A stretch of DNA of 64,000 nucleotides from Rhabdophis nuchalis (lineage: Eukaryota; Chordata; Lepidosauria; Squamata; Natricidae): assembly GCA_039707465.1 (NCBI GenBank), contig CM077643.1:246989919-247053918 (forward strand). The letters run 5' to 3'. How positions within the stretch are numbered: position 1 is the stretch's first letter; each line of letters opens with the position of its first letter. The position numbers and the translations under genes are program-made. A model generated the notes under the pieces. The model worked only from the letters and a program-made list of their open reading frames with translations, did not search any database and had not been told where the DNA came from. This document shows positions 1 through 10,885 of this stretch, piece after piece.

Positions 1-3000
1 TCTTTATTTTTCAGACTTTCCTTTACCTGAAATGAATTTGCCCCAGTTACAAGTACCCGAATTATTGATTCCAAAGCTGAACTTGAATGAATTTCAATTT
101 CCAGATATAACGATTCCGGAATTCCAGTTACCACGTATCCCATATACTGTAACTGTCCCTACATTTGGAAAGCTGTCTGGTAGTTGCAGAATTGCTTCTC
201 CCTTCTTCACGCTGACTACTAATGCTGGTTTTCAGAATGTAACAGCACATGCCCACAGCCCAGAATTTGTAGCCTCTCTTTCGGCTATAGCGGTATCCAA
301 AATCGACTTCCTTGCTTTCACCATAACGGCAAATACTCACCTTTCGGCGCCTGAGATGAAAAAGTTAATCCTAAAAGAAAACCTGAAGTTCACCAACTTG
401 TACCTTAAAGCTGATCACGGAAGTGAAGTCGTATTTTTGACAACATCTGTGCAAGGAAATGCTGAAACAACAGCCAGTTTCCAGACAACACGTAATGCTA
501 TAGAACTGCACAACAAATTAACAGTCAACCTGAACAAGATTATTACCATGGACAGCAAGACCCTTTATACACATAGGCTCAACATTCCAAAGGCCCAGTT
601 CACTAGCCAAGCTGAATTAAGCAATGAAATAAAAACAGCATTGGAAGCTGGACACATCTCAGTTACTTCCACTGGTAAAGGGAACTGGAAATGGACTGCT
701 CATGACTACTCTGATGAAGGAACCCACGAATCAAAAGTCAGCTTCACCATAGAGAGATCCATAGCTGCATTTGTAGCAGAAAACAGGATAAGTGCCAAGT
801 ACCTAAGAGTCAACCAAAGAGCGGTGTATGAATACAACTTGCCAAGTTCTTCAAAGCTCCAGATAGAGTCTACAATTGAGTCTCCACAACTTGGACAGAG
901 TGTTTTAAATGTACAAGGCACAGGGAACCTCGTACAGCTGAAAATGGAACTGTCTGCTACACACAATGCTAAGGTGACAGGACACATCTCCGGGACAATA
1001 AATAATGGTGCGTCCTTTTCAATACAGCCATTTGAAATTAAAGCATCAGCTAATAACAATATGAATGTAAAAGTTAGCTTCCCATTCAAAGTAGTTGGAA
1101 AAATTGAGTCTGTAAATACCTACGGCTTGGTGCTCAGTCCTTCCACTCAGCAAGTTAGCTGGGTAGCTGAGGGAAGATTTAACCAATATAGATACACTCA
1201 TAACTTGTCTGCTGGTAATAATGAAGATAGTACTGAAGCTGTTGTATCCATGAATGGTGATGCTAACTTGGAATTCCTAAATATTCCTATTTCATTTCCT
1301 GAACAATCTGTTCCCTACATTGGTGTCAGGATACCCCCAGTGCAAGAATACTCTCTGTGGGAAGAAACGGGACTGAAAAGGCTACTGAAAACTCCAAAAC
1401 AATCATTTGATTTAAATGTAAAACTTCAGTACAAGAAGAACAAAGATGTATACTCATTTCCAATTCCTTTAGATGGAGTGCACAAAACACTCAATTATTA
1501 CATAGTGAACTTCAACAAACATTTTGAAAGAAATAGAGACCATACTTTAGCATTTCTGACGGAGTCCTACAACCAAGCCAAGGTCAAGTTTGACAAATAC
1601 AAAGTGGATACTTCAGTAAACCAAAGCCCGCAAATCTTCACAATTCCAAGCTACACCATTCCTGTGCTTAATATTGAAGTCTCTCCTTTTACAGCAGAGC
1701 TCCCAAACTTTGGTTATGTGCTTCCAAAAGAAATGAGGACCCCAGGTTTCACTGTTCCATTTGTTGGATTTTCAATGCCATCATATACCGTTGTCCTTCC
1801 ATCGCTGGAGCTGCCAGTTCTTCATATTCCCCAAGGCCTGAGAACACTGAAGCTTCCCAACTATCGAGTAAGCCCCCTGCCGAACCAGATCTCTATCCCA
1901 GCCTTTGGAAATATTACCTATGATTTCTCATTTAAATCTAGCATGATTACCCTGAATACAAATGCTGGCTTTTTTAACCAGTCTGATATTATTGCCAGGT
2001 TGAGTTCCTCTTCCACTTCTGTGATTGATGCCCTACAATATCAGTTGGCTGGAACCACAAGCATCACAAGGAAGAGAGGTCTAAAACTAGCAGCTGCATT
2101 ATCCCTGAGAAACAAATTCATAGAAGGAAATCATGACAGCACTATCAGTTTCACAAAGAAAAACGTAGAAGCTTTAGTGGTAACCACAGCCAAGATTAAT
2201 GTACCAGGCTTGAAAGTAAATTATGGACAGGAACTTAAAGGAAATGCCAAAGCAATACCGATAATATCTTCAAAAATAAATGTAAATTATGATATTGATA
2301 ACAATTATGTCAATGCTAAAGGAGCATCTGTCCACCAAGCTAAACTAGAAAGTATTATATCTTATATATCAGCTGATACAACAACCAATAGCTTTATCAG
2401 TGGTAAATTTTATGAAGGAAAATCATTTTCTGGGAAGTTGGTTCATGAAGCAAATACTTATTTGAATTCTAAAGGTATTCGATCAGGTATGAAGTTTGAG
2501 ACCAGTTCAACTTCTGCAGACTTCTGGAATTTTGATGCAAAAGAAAATGTTGCCATCGAAGCATCTACTGATCGTATTTATGCTTTATGGGACCATAGTG
2601 GAGAAAACTATCTAAATTACTTCCCATTACTTCAAACTAGAGGAAATCAGATCTGCAAAGTAACTCTGGAACTAGCTCCTGGTATTATGTCAACAGGTCT
2701 TCAGATACAAGTTGCGCAACCAAATAATCTCCTTGATGAGACTTCTGTTAATCAAGCATTTTCACTGACTGTTAATAATGGAAATCAAAAAATTAGCTGG
2801 AAGAGTGAAGGCCAAATCCTTAATTTTTTCCTTGGACATGGCTTGGAGTTAGCAAATGATAATGTAGAAGCTCAAGTTGACTTGTCAGCATCTTTGGGAG
2901 GGCACATCCATTTCCTCCGAAAGTTTATAGTGCCAATTTATGAAAGGAGTTTATGGCACATCTTAAAATTAGATCTGACCACTAGACCTGAAGAGAAGCA

Positions 3001-3647
3001 ATACCTAAATGCATCTACAAAAATAGTATACACAAAAAATGAAGATGGGTACTTTTTCCCTATAAATGTCAATCGACTGGCAGATGGCTTTACAGTCATG
3101 ATTCCTGAAATTCAAGCAAATAGTCTTGACAATCCATCTGACACCATTGTCCAACGTGAGTTCAAAGTCCCTGAAAAGTTGGAAAGTTCATCATTTGATA
3201 TCAACCTTCCTCTGCTACCAAAAGTACAGTTTCCCCAAATTAATGTAATAACCAAATACAATAATCTGGAACAAAATAAAAATCCATACTTTGAGATGAC
3301 CGTTCCCAAGTACCATGTAACAATACCCCAATTTACTCTTCCGAAGACACTTTCTCTTGGCAACCTAAATCTGGATCTGAATGTTGCAACCAAGAAGATA
3401 GCTGATTTTGATTTGCCTACAATTACAATCCCTCAACAGCAGATTGAAATACCAGCTTTCACATTTACCTTACCTGCTGGAATTTACTTCCCCAAATTTG
3501 GAGCTTTGTCTAGCTCTGTCAAGGTTGCTTCCCCATTGTACACTGCTACCTGGAACACAGATCTGAAGAACACCAAGGAAGCCTTCGAACATTCCATTGA
3601 CTTTACTGCAAATTCACCGCTGCAGTTTCTGGAATACGACTTAGATG
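1..3647 (+). CDS. APOB: APOB, end of the giant internal exon (human exon 26 equivalent), partial
   Basis: Apolipoprotein B-100 is the non-exchangeable scaffold of VLDL and LDL, secreted by liver and a ligand of the LDL receptor. About 1211 codons are open in one frame (codons begin at 2, 5, 8...), equivalent by my alignment from memory to roughly human residues 2670-3880. The repeated PEF/IP-rich amphipathic beta-strand segments and the block GNITYDFSFKSS match APOB closely. The LDL-receptor site B core ITRKRGLK is at 2063-2086, and the site A-like YKKNK lies at 1421-1456. The exon ends at 3647 before GTAAGT, in phase 1. The first 14 bases look like a splice acceptor but also continue the open frame, so the left limit is uncertain. 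The apoB-48 editing codon of mammals lies upstream of the window. Confidence 0.97.
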
Positions 3648-4457
3648 GTAAGTATATCCATGTTATATTCTAGATTATTTTATCTTTGAATTAAGATATA
3701 ATTGATTGGAATTTAAGATAGGTGACTTGAAGGAGCTTCTGCTACTTTAAAATGTAACGTAGGTAAGATGAGGCAGAGTGATGGGGTTTTGGGGGGGGGG
3801 GTGTCTGAGTTTGTTGCATAAATTTAAATCCAGAAAGCACACACAGATAACTGATTCAGATGGATTCATTAACTTCTTTATATACCAACAGGTGGTTCTT
3901 TCAAGTAAACAAAAAGCAGGAGAGTTACAGGCAAACACAAGTAGCTAGTTTCATTTCAGCAGACAAGCCCAGGCAAACTGATTTTTTACTTCTCAGAGTA
4001 GCAGACTGCTACTCTTGGTTTTAATTCTCGGCTAAGCCATGCCCAGACTCCAAGCTTAATTCTCTGCACAGACTCAGGTCTGTTTAATCGCCCATTGGCT
4101 GACTTAGGTGCTATGCCTATTCATTGGCTGACCTTGTTCCCATGTCTTTTCCAGTCATAAATATTTTAACAGGGAGTTTGAAATCCATCTGGATTTTATG
4201 GGTGAAAAGAGATTAGACTAGGGAGGTAATGATTAAACCTGAATTCATGACACCAGTTTGGCTGTATGCATGTTGTTATAACAACTTCTTTAGAACTAAA
4301 GAATTAACAATTAAAAATATTCTATTAATTAAAGATAATGGTTAAGTCCCAAAAAAACCCCTACATATATCTCAAGGCCACTGTGCAAAAGTCAGTCTAT
4401 GTATCACCCTAAATTTGTGAAATGTGATTTCACCCATATAAAACCTTTCCTTTCTAG
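3648..4457 (+). other. APOB: APOB intron between the giant exon and the 115-bp exon
   Basis: It starts with GTAAGT and ends with a pyrimidine-rich tract and TAG. It contains a G run near 3787-3800. The stretch 3840-4180 looks repeat-like (CCAAT-like GATTGG/CATTGGCTG motifs, seen in LTRs), but I cannot assign a family. Confidence 0.85.
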
Positions 4458-4572
4458 GTGTATCCACCTACAAATTTGAAGGCAACCGTTTCACACTGAA
4501 TACACAGTATGATTTAGCTCATCCTGACCTAAGTGGAAAATATAAATCAGTCTACGTTGCAGAAGGTGACAG
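4458..4572 (+). CDS. APOB: APOB exon (human exon 27 equivalent), 115 bp
   Basis: The TTTCTAG acceptor precedes 4458 and GTAAAT follows 4572. Joined in phase to the previous exon, it gives GVSTYKFEGNRFTL...SGKYKSVYVAEGDR. This aligns with the human segment just after FLEYELN, including the conserved AH..DFS/DLSG and GKY blocks. The entering phase is 1 and the leaving phase is 2, so the frame runs on into the next exon. Confidence 0.95.
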
Positions 4573-5065
4573 GTAAATATACACTTGCAAAATGAAGGCA
4601 AATATACATGTCCCAGGATAATGCTGCAATGCAATGCTGCATTGACTGAGTCAATGAATGTGCTTGCCGTGTACATTTCTTGAACAGAAATGATTGAAGC
4701 CTGGGAAACAGGCCCATTGTCAGTCAATAGGAGTGCTGATTTACCACCAGCCTACCAGGTACTTAGGAGCCATGTGCAGAAATAAGGAAACAATAATTAA
4801 TGACTTAATGGCCAGCCATCAACATCCTAATTAACAATTAAAAGCTACAACCAGGCGCCATATAAATATAATGCACACATATAACCAGTGCACATATTCT
4901 GGAGAGAAAGAAGTTCTCTGAGGATGGGTTCCAGCACAAGCCCAAAAACCTGAAAAAATAAATATTTGATCCCGGGGATTGGCTCAGTTTATATCCTAAA
5001 TGTATTCTCTTTGTTAACATGTCTATAGATGAAACTATACACCATAAATGGGGATCCATTGAGCA

Positions 5066-5220
5066 CAGTGGTGGGTTTCCAATATTTTTACTACCGGTTC
5101 ACTCACGTGCATAACGCTTCTGTGCATGAGCAGAAGCATCCGGGCAGGTGGGCGGAGCCTCCCTCCATCACCAGTACCAGTTCACCCGATCTGGGCCGAA
5201 CCGGGAGCAACCCACCTCTG
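5066..5220. mobile_element. hAT-type MITE, family A (perfect 8-bp TSD)
   Basis: The 155-bp element begins CAGTGGTGGG and ends CCCACCTCTG, imperfect terminal inverted repeats. It is flanked on both sides by ATTGAGCA (5058-5065 and 5221-5228), a perfect 8-bp target duplication as hAT transposases make. It has no coding capacity. Related copies lie at 32234-32478, 34780-35042 and 53576-53741, with fragments near 24490-24889. Confidence 0.85.
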
Positions 5221-5269
5221 ATTGAGCAGTGTTATGTACGGGGGACTGTACACCTTACGCCGTAACCAT

Positions 5270-5505
5270 TATCTGGCTTCTCCACTGATTTTTGTTTGAC
5301 AGAAGATTGCAAAAGCTGTTCACATGATCCCAGGACCGCAACCACCATAAATATGAACCAATTGCCAACTGTCCCAATTTTGATCACATCACCACAGGGA
5401 TGCTGCAATGGTCATAAGTGTGAACAATGGTCATAAGTCACTTTTCAGTGTCGTTTTAACTTTGAAGAGTCACTGAACAAACTGTTGTAAATCGAGGACT
5501 ACCTG
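5270..5505. mobile_element. Fragment of TA-flanked MITE (family T)
   Basis: It carries the second half of the repeat that is complete at 5774-6803: the shared blocks around CATGATCCCAGGACC and CATAAGTGTGAACAATGG, and the terminal ATCGAGGACTACCTG. The first half is missing. The left limit is approximate. Confidence 0.65.
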
Positions 5506-5832
5506 TGCATTAAAGACAGGGTTATGCTTATGACTGGTAATGATAATATTTAGCAGGCTTCTCTCCCAGTGGAGCTGCATTTGGCCTACAATATCATTTC
5601 TTTTATAGAACATCACCAACTCTTCCCTTTTAACTGTCTTTGATAGAATAACAGAGCTTCAAGTATGGCTGTTGGAAATACTGCCCCATGTTGACTTGTT
5701 AAATTATTCTTTCCATCCTATTCAATTCAAGGTCATGCCATTTAATAATTCAGTAGAGTAATTCAGCCATTTACAGTTAGATTTTACGACCACGATTGAG
5801 CCCCAAACCTCTGTTGTTAAGTGAGGCATTTG

Positions 5833-6440
5833 CTTTTTTTATATTGAAAAAGTTTTATTGGTTTTTACCATTTTCCAAAAGGGTAGGATAAGGGATACAG
5901 AAACATTTTAAGAACTTTCGCGTCGGGATCATTGGCCCTTCCAGGGCTTCATAATAAAACATTAAAAAAACATTTTTCAAAAATACTACAAGGTGAAAAT
6001 AAGTACATGTTTCCTAAATTCTCAATTCTATGCTGGCAGTTGTGTGCAAACATCCAGATATAAAGGTTATACAATGTTAATAAAAAAGCAAAGTTATTTT
6101 TTCGATCTAAGTCTCTTGGCAATTGTATCTTCTTTTTCTCCTTCCTGGCCCCCAGCGGGCGGGGCCGTGGCCCCCCCTGAATCGTCCTCCAGGACAGAGG
6201 AATGTTTTTTAAGAAAGGCTTCGGCCTCAACAACTGTTTTAATCCTTACTCTTCCTTCATCCCAGAACACCAACATCCCTTCCGGCATCGCCCACTTAAA
6301 CCAAATCCCATGGTCAAACAATTTTTTGGATAAGAAGGAATACCTCCTTCTCATCTCTCTAATCTTTTTTGGGATCTGCTTCAAGATGGCGACTTCCTTT
6401 TGTTGGTAAATTAACGGCCCCCCTCTCTGCGCCTTCAAAA
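5833..6440 (-). mobile_element. 5'-truncated L1-derived element: ORF1 end joined directly to 3' UTR (HAL1-like)
   Basis: Read on the minus strand, the element runs from ORF1 C-terminal coding sequence (6440 to 6094) through a 3' UTR of about 260 bp to a poly(A) end near 5833, with an AATAAA-like signal in CCAATAAAACT just before it. The 14-bp duplication AAGTGAGGCATTTG flanks it (5819-5832 and 6441-6454), showing target-primed insertion into the T-family MITE. There is no ORF2 between ORF1 and the 3' end. The copy at 30877-31190 has the same ORF1/3' UTR junction with its own target duplication, so the arrangement belongs to the source family and is not a local deletion. Confidence 0.8.
6094..6440 (-). 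pseudogene. L1 ORF1p C-terminal domain fragment
   Basis: About 115 codons, open to a stop at 6094. GPLIYQQKEVAILKQIPKKI and the following LSKKLFDHGIWFKWAMPEG.LVF match the C-terminal domain of L1 ORF1p (the nucleic-acid chaperone of the L1 particle). The RRM and coiled coil are absent because of 5' truncation. The tail is acidic/glycine-rich and then basic, ending EDTIAKRLRSKK. It lies antisense inside an APOB intron. The frame happens to stay open past 6440 into the host MITE, which is not part of the protein. A functional protein is unlikely. Confidence 0.75.
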
Positions 6441-6885
6441 AAGTGAGGCATTTGTTAAGTGAGGCATTTGTTAAGTGAGTTTTGCCCCATTTTACAACTT
6501 TTCTTGCCACAGTTGTTAAGTGTATCACTGCAGTTAATAAGTTAGTAACTCGGTTGTTAAGTGAACCTGGCTTCCACGTTGACTTTGCTTGTGAAATGGT
6601 TGCAAAAGGGGATCGCATGACCTTGGGACACAGCAACGGTCACAAGTATGAACCAGTGGCCAAGCATCTGAATTTTGATCACGTGATCATGGGGATGCTG
6701 CAAAGGTCATAACTGTGAAAAATGGTCATAATTCACAATTTTCAATGCCATTTTAACTTTGAACGGTCCACTATATGAACTGTTGCAAATTGAGGGCAAC
6801 CTGTATAATAGGCTATTTTTTTTAAATGCTATTTTGCATTAATGAGCAATTAACATATCCTGTGATTACTTTGTGTCTCTTTTAG

Positions 6886-7069
6886 AATTGTTCAGGATAA
6901 AGCATCCCTGGACATCACCAGTCCAACTTTCACAGATGTCCAAATACGCTACCAGGGAGATGATTCAAGCGTTTCTACATTAATATCATCTTCTTCAGCT
7001 GGTACTCTTCGTATTCTTATCAGTCTGGACTCCAGTATTCTCAACAGCAAGATTGCCTACCAACCTCAG
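6886..7069 (+). CDS. APOB: APOB exon (human exon 28 equivalent), 184 bp
   Basis: The acceptor is CTCTTTTAG and the donor CAG/GTAGGC. The in-phase translation includes KASLDITSPTFTDVQIRYQ, matching the conserved human motif KAHLNIKSPAFTDLHLRYQ. It leaves in phase 0, which fits the first codon of the last exon. Confidence 0.95.
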
Positions 7070-8976
7070 GTAGGCAAGATTAAAATTAAGTCTATGCTGC
7101 ATAGTTCAAATGACCTTCACTTTTATCCTGACTAAGTTGGACTGACTTCAGTGGGACCTACTTTTGATTACTGTCATTAAAGCCCCTACTAAAGGCTGGA
7201 TTTGCCCTTAGCTGCAGCTTTGATTTGTCCCTCTTTACACAAAGGCATTTTTTCAGCATCCTGTTGCGAAGTCCAACATTCAGGCACTAAAGTAGACAGA
7301 TGAAAGGGAATATTAATTCTATTATTTCCTTTAATTTATTCTTAAATGCTCTCTTAATCAAATGTTCCCTTAATCATCAGCCCTGTCAGAACCGCCGCGA
7401 TTAGTTAGAGGCCAGTAAAATGTTAATTTTGTTCCCCGTATGTATTCAGTTATATCATTTAGTTGGCATATAGAGACTGATTAATTCAGAAGGCATACTG
7501 CGTAAGAATAAGTTCATAATATTGTTTTGATGTGCATGTACTGTATACGTGTATGTGTATAAATACACATATAAACATATGTATAAGCTAAACATTCAGA
7601 TATCTGAATACTGACCCAATTAAGGAATACGTAAGTATTCTCAATACTGACTATCAGTATTGATAGTGATAAGAAGTGTAGTCATCAGCGCAACTTTTCC
7701 TCCAATTATTAGTTATGCAGTGCATTATTCAATCCTACTACAGGTCTATTTCATACAAATACAGAACAGAACAGAACAGAACAGAACAGAATAGAATAAC
7801 AAAGTTGGAAGGGACATTGGAGGTTTTCTAGTCCAACCCCCTACTTAGGCAGGAAACCCTATACCATTTCAGACAAAATGGTTGTCCGATGTCTTCTTTA
7901 AAACTTCCAGTGTTGGAGCATCTACAATTTCTGAAGGCAAGTTATTCCACTGATTGATTGTTCTAACTTTCAGGATATTTCTCCTTGGTTCTAGGTTGCT
8001 TGTTTCCTTGATTAGTTTCCATCCATTGTTTCTTGTCCTGCCCTCAGGTGCTTTGGAGAATAGCTTGACACCCTTTTCATATCCCCACATATTGGAACAC
8101 TGCTATCCTGTCACCCTTAGAAATTTCTTCTTAGTTCAAGGTTGCTTCTCTCCTTGATTAATATGAACAAGAGAGATATTGTGGTACAGTTCAAGATCTC
8201 TTTAAACAGAACTCAGTGAATGAGCACAGTAGCCATATCACTTTTTCCCCATTCAAGGCTTAAGGGCCTTTGTAATACATCTACAGCAGATGTGTAGTTC
8301 AGTTTGTTATTATTATTTCTTTAAAAGATCTGAAAAATAGAAACAGAACTAGTATCTGTAATTTTTTAGTAGAAATGTTTCAGGGTTGTTGTTTTTTAAA
8401 GCCTAACACTCATTAATGTGAAATGGGATACAAGAGGTACCAGCACATGTTAAAGCAACATGGACTGATTAGGCCTGATCCATCCATTCAAAAGATTATT
8501 GGCAGATCGGTGGCAAATAAATTTAACAAATAGATAAATAAAAGATCCTAGGCTACCTCTCCCTTTTGTTCTGTTGCAATTCTGCTAATTATCAGTACCA
8601 TCATATCTGTCATTAGCTGTCTGGGTTTAAAATCAAATCTTAAATAACATCAAATGCAAAGTGTTGGGCAAGGATTTAAGATAAAAACTGAATCATTTGA
8701 GTCCTTTTTATAAAACAGTACATTACAATTTTTAACAATTCTATATCAATTCATAAATTGAATCACCATATTATGGGTGGATGATTGCTCTGAAAAGAAA
8801 TACTTGTACAACAGGATTAGGCATGTTACTTATATTTTTATATGTTGTGCTTTTTCATTTCAAATTCTTTCAAGATACTATAAAACCAGCCAAAATGTAA
8901 CTGATTTCATTTAAATCAACAGTGAGTAAATGTCTTGTTCTATAACAAAGTAACAAATTTTATTTTACATTTACAG
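7070..8976 (+). other. APOB: APOB last intron
   Basis: A GT...AG intron of 1.9 kb with an AT-rich pyrimidine tract before TTACAG at 8976. It contains one antisense CR1/L3-type fragment (7761-8165). Nothing else is recognised in 7080-7760 or 8170-8970. Confidence 0.85.
7761..8165 (-). mobile_element. CR1/L3-type LINE 3' fragment with (AGAAC/AGAAT)n tail
   Basis: On the minus strand the end of ORF2 is readable (NQWNNLPSEIVDAPTLEVLKK, typical of the C-terminus of this LINE group). It is followed by the 3' end 'GAAGGTCCC/GAAGGGAC...' and a pentanucleotide tail at 7761-7800. Similar copies are at 22590, 28109 and 38025. Such tails are reported for CR1/L3 LINEs of snakes. Confidence 0.75.
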
Positions 8977-10608
8977 TCTAACCCTCGGAATGAAGTGGAT
9001 ATCTTAAAAAGTGAAATATCCTTCAAAAATCCAGAACTGATTCAAATCAAAACCAACTGGAAAGAGAATGCTGTCCCAGAGTTACTTGAAGGTTTAAAAG
9101 AGAAGGTGCCTAAAATGGCTGATGCTTTATACAATGCTGCTGACAAGTACCACCGTGAACATACAGGCATGGAAATCAGTTCTGCTGCCTCAAAACTGAA
9201 GACTACTCTGAGAAGAAATATTGACAGCACATACACGAACACGGTAAACAGCATCAATGAACTAGAACAACAGCTTCATGAAGTAACAAATCGGGTCACA
9301 GGACAATACGAACAGATTAAGGCACAATCCAAAAAACTATACAACCAAGCTGCAGATCAAGCTAGCCAAATAGAGTATGACCGAATCAGAGCCCAATTTT
9401 GGGATGCCATAATGGATGCAATAGTAGAATACCATAAACAAATAAAACGTCTCATTGATTCCGCCATTGAGTTTTTGAAGGTAACAAGATTCCAGGTACC
9501 AGGCCTTCCTGGGAGACACACCGGTGAAGAACTTTATGTGATAATCACTGAAAAGGTAGCAAAAGCTGTAGATCAGTGCATTACAAGAGTGCAGGAATAT
9601 TTTGATTCTTTGGTTGCCTTTGTCAATGAAGCAGAAATTAAAATCCCAGCTTCCTCTGAGGTAATCAAAGGCAGTGACGTACTTGCAGAAATCAAAACAT
9701 TTTTAACCCATGTACAAAAGAAAGCTAGTCAGATATTTGTTGGTCTCCGGGAGATTGACTTTGCACAACATCTAAGAAACCTAAAAGAAGGGATTCAGCA
9801 AGTCTTCCAAAAGATAGAAGAGCTTATCAGAAACTTACAAGCTCAAAACTATGACGATCTGAGAGAGCAAACAAAACAACTGTTTCTGAAGTTCTTACAA
9901 GCCCTGAATAGCGTAGCGGGTGATGTAAAATATTTCACTCCTCGCATTGAAAACATTATCCAGAATACTTTCTCCGACATTTCTAACAAGTTAGAAGATG
10001 TTTTACATGGCATAAGAGATTTGAGGAAGGAATATTTTGACCCAAGTGTTGTTGGATGGTCAGTCAAATATTATGAAGTGGAAGAAAAATTGATCAATTG
10101 GCTGAAGACTTTTTTTAATAGTATACTAGAGTGGCACACCAAATGGATGAACGATGCTGCTGACCTGATGATAACCCTGACAGACCAAGCAAAAGAAGTT
10201 TTGGAGAACCAAGAAAAACTTGCTGAGCTTTCTAAAACTGCACATGAAAAGATCCAGTATTGGTCTAATGTGGCCAAACAGAGAGCTGCCGAACAAAACC
10301 AACAGGTCAAGGCAAAGCTGCAGGAGTCATACGACCACCTTTCCAAATCTTATGGAACACTCATCAGTGAGATAAAAAGATTGATTGACTTGACAATTGA
10401 GAAGTATACTATATTCTTCCAATATCTCCAGAAGCTACTCAATTGGCTTGAGAAAGTGACAACCGATACTTTGAGGCCTTACATAGCTGTTCGCCAAGGA
10501 GAGCTCAGAATAGATATACCAAAACCGTTCAATTTGTCAGCAATTTATCAAGGCCCATCAAGTGATGAAGACCTTCAACAGAAACAAACTATTTTGGCAA
10601 GACGCTGA
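8977..10608 (+). CDS. APOB: APOB last exon (human exon 29 equivalent), C-terminal helical domain and stop
   Basis: 543 codons plus TGA at 10606-10608, following a TTTACAG acceptor. The sequence is rich in amphipathic helices, as expected for the C-terminal lipid-associating helical domain of apoB-100. FDPSVVGWSVKYYEVEEK matches the human FDPSIVGWTVKYYELEEK; the conserved tryptophan codon is 10057-10059, the residue in human apoB implicated in modulating LDL-receptor access. RLIDLTIEKY matches RLIDLSIQNY near the end. The protein continues about 29 residues beyond where the human protein ends (after GELTIIL; here GELRIDI), finishing in TILARR. An upstream in-frame ATG at 8935 lies inside the intron and is not the start. 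There are no lesions. Confidence 0.96.
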   Translation, partial: SNPRNEVDILKSEISFKNPELIQIKTNWKENAVPELLEGLKEKVPKMADALYNAADKYHREHTGMEISSAASKLKTTLRRNIDSTYTNTVNSINELEQQLHEVTNRVTGQYEQIKAQSKKLYNQAADQASQIEYDRIRAQFWDAIMDAIVEYHKQIKRLIDSAIEFLKVTRFQVPGLPGRHTGEELYVIITEKVAKAVDQCITRVQEYFDSLVAFVNEAEIKIPASSEVIKGSDVLAEIKTFLTHVQKKASQIFVGLREIDFAQHLRNLKEGIQQVFQKIEELIRNLQAQNYDDLREQTKQLFLKFLQALNSVAGDVKYFTPRIENIIQNTFSDISNKLEDVLHGIRDLRKEYFDPSVVGWSVKYYEVEEKLINWLKTFFNSILEWHTKWMNDAADLMITLTDQAKEVLENQEKLAELSKTAHEKIQYWSNVAKQRAAEQNQQVKAKLQESYDHLSKSYGTLISEIKRLIDLTIEKYTIFFQYLQKLLNWLEKVTTDTLRPYIAVRQGELRIDIPKPFNLSAIYQGPSSDEDLQQKQTILARR

Positions 10609-10885
10609 TCTAAACGCCACCCCAAAAAATAAATAAATCGGTGTGCAGCAAAATTTCATGGATCTGTAGATTTTATGCCGGGCAACTGTGGAACAGATCA
10701 AGCAGAATGTACAGACGTACTCGCAGGGGAGAAAATGGTACAAATTGTTATCACATATTTAAAGGCAGCAATCTGAATTTCTACACTATCAGTAAACTAT
10801 TTTAAGCTGTTGTATATGAAAAACTAAATAATCTGTGAGTCAGTTTGTTCCTCTGCAAAGTCAATAAATGAATTCATTTATTTCC
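10609..10885 (+). other. APOB: APOB 3' untranslated region
   Basis: A short AT-rich stretch between the stop codon and the most likely poly(A) site. Its length of about 280 nt is an inference from the signal at 10863; an earlier AATAAA at 10628 could give a much shorter UTR. Confidence 0.7.
10863..10868 (+). terminator. APOB: Likely APOB polyadenylation signal AATAAA
   Basis: CAATAAATG is followed by a T-rich stretch and the GT-rich GGTTTTACTTGTGGG at about 10906-10920, a reasonable downstream element. Alternative hexamers are at about 10628 and 11017. Confidence 0.6.

Larger units (their letters stand above)
5774..6803. mobile_element. TA-flanked MITE (family T), interrupted by an L1-type insertion
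   Basis: A degenerate repeat of about 400 bp once the inserted 608 bp and its target duplication are removed. It starts CAGTTAGATTTTACGACC and ends GAGGGCAACCTG, next to TA dinucleotides as in Tc1/mariner-type MITEs. The internal phrases 'GTTAAGTGA' and 'GGTCATAA' recur in copies at 5270, 14016, 22973 and 50335. It has no ORF of its own. Confidence 0.7.
4573..6885 (+). other. APOB: APOB intron carrying MITEs and an antisense L1-derived fragment
   Basis: A 2.3-kb GT...AG intron. About 1.4 kb of it consists of transposable elements, listed separately: an hAT-type MITE (5066-5220), a fragment of a TA-flanked MITE (5270-5505) and a full copy of that MITE (5774-6803), which was later split by an L1-type fragment. 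No other coding exon is visible. Confidence 0.85.

Noticed and set aside
706..1089. Minus-strand open frame opposite APOB (127 codons), and others like it
   Set aside because: A shadow of the conserved APOB frame; no codon or domain signal of its own.
6441..6636. N-terminal extension of the minus-strand frame that starts at 6636
   Set aside because: It lies in the host MITE beyond the L1 target duplication, so it is fortuitously open.
8935..8976. Upstream ATG in frame with the last APOB exon
   Set aside because: It lies in the intron before a clear TTTACAG acceptor; APOB homology begins at 8977.
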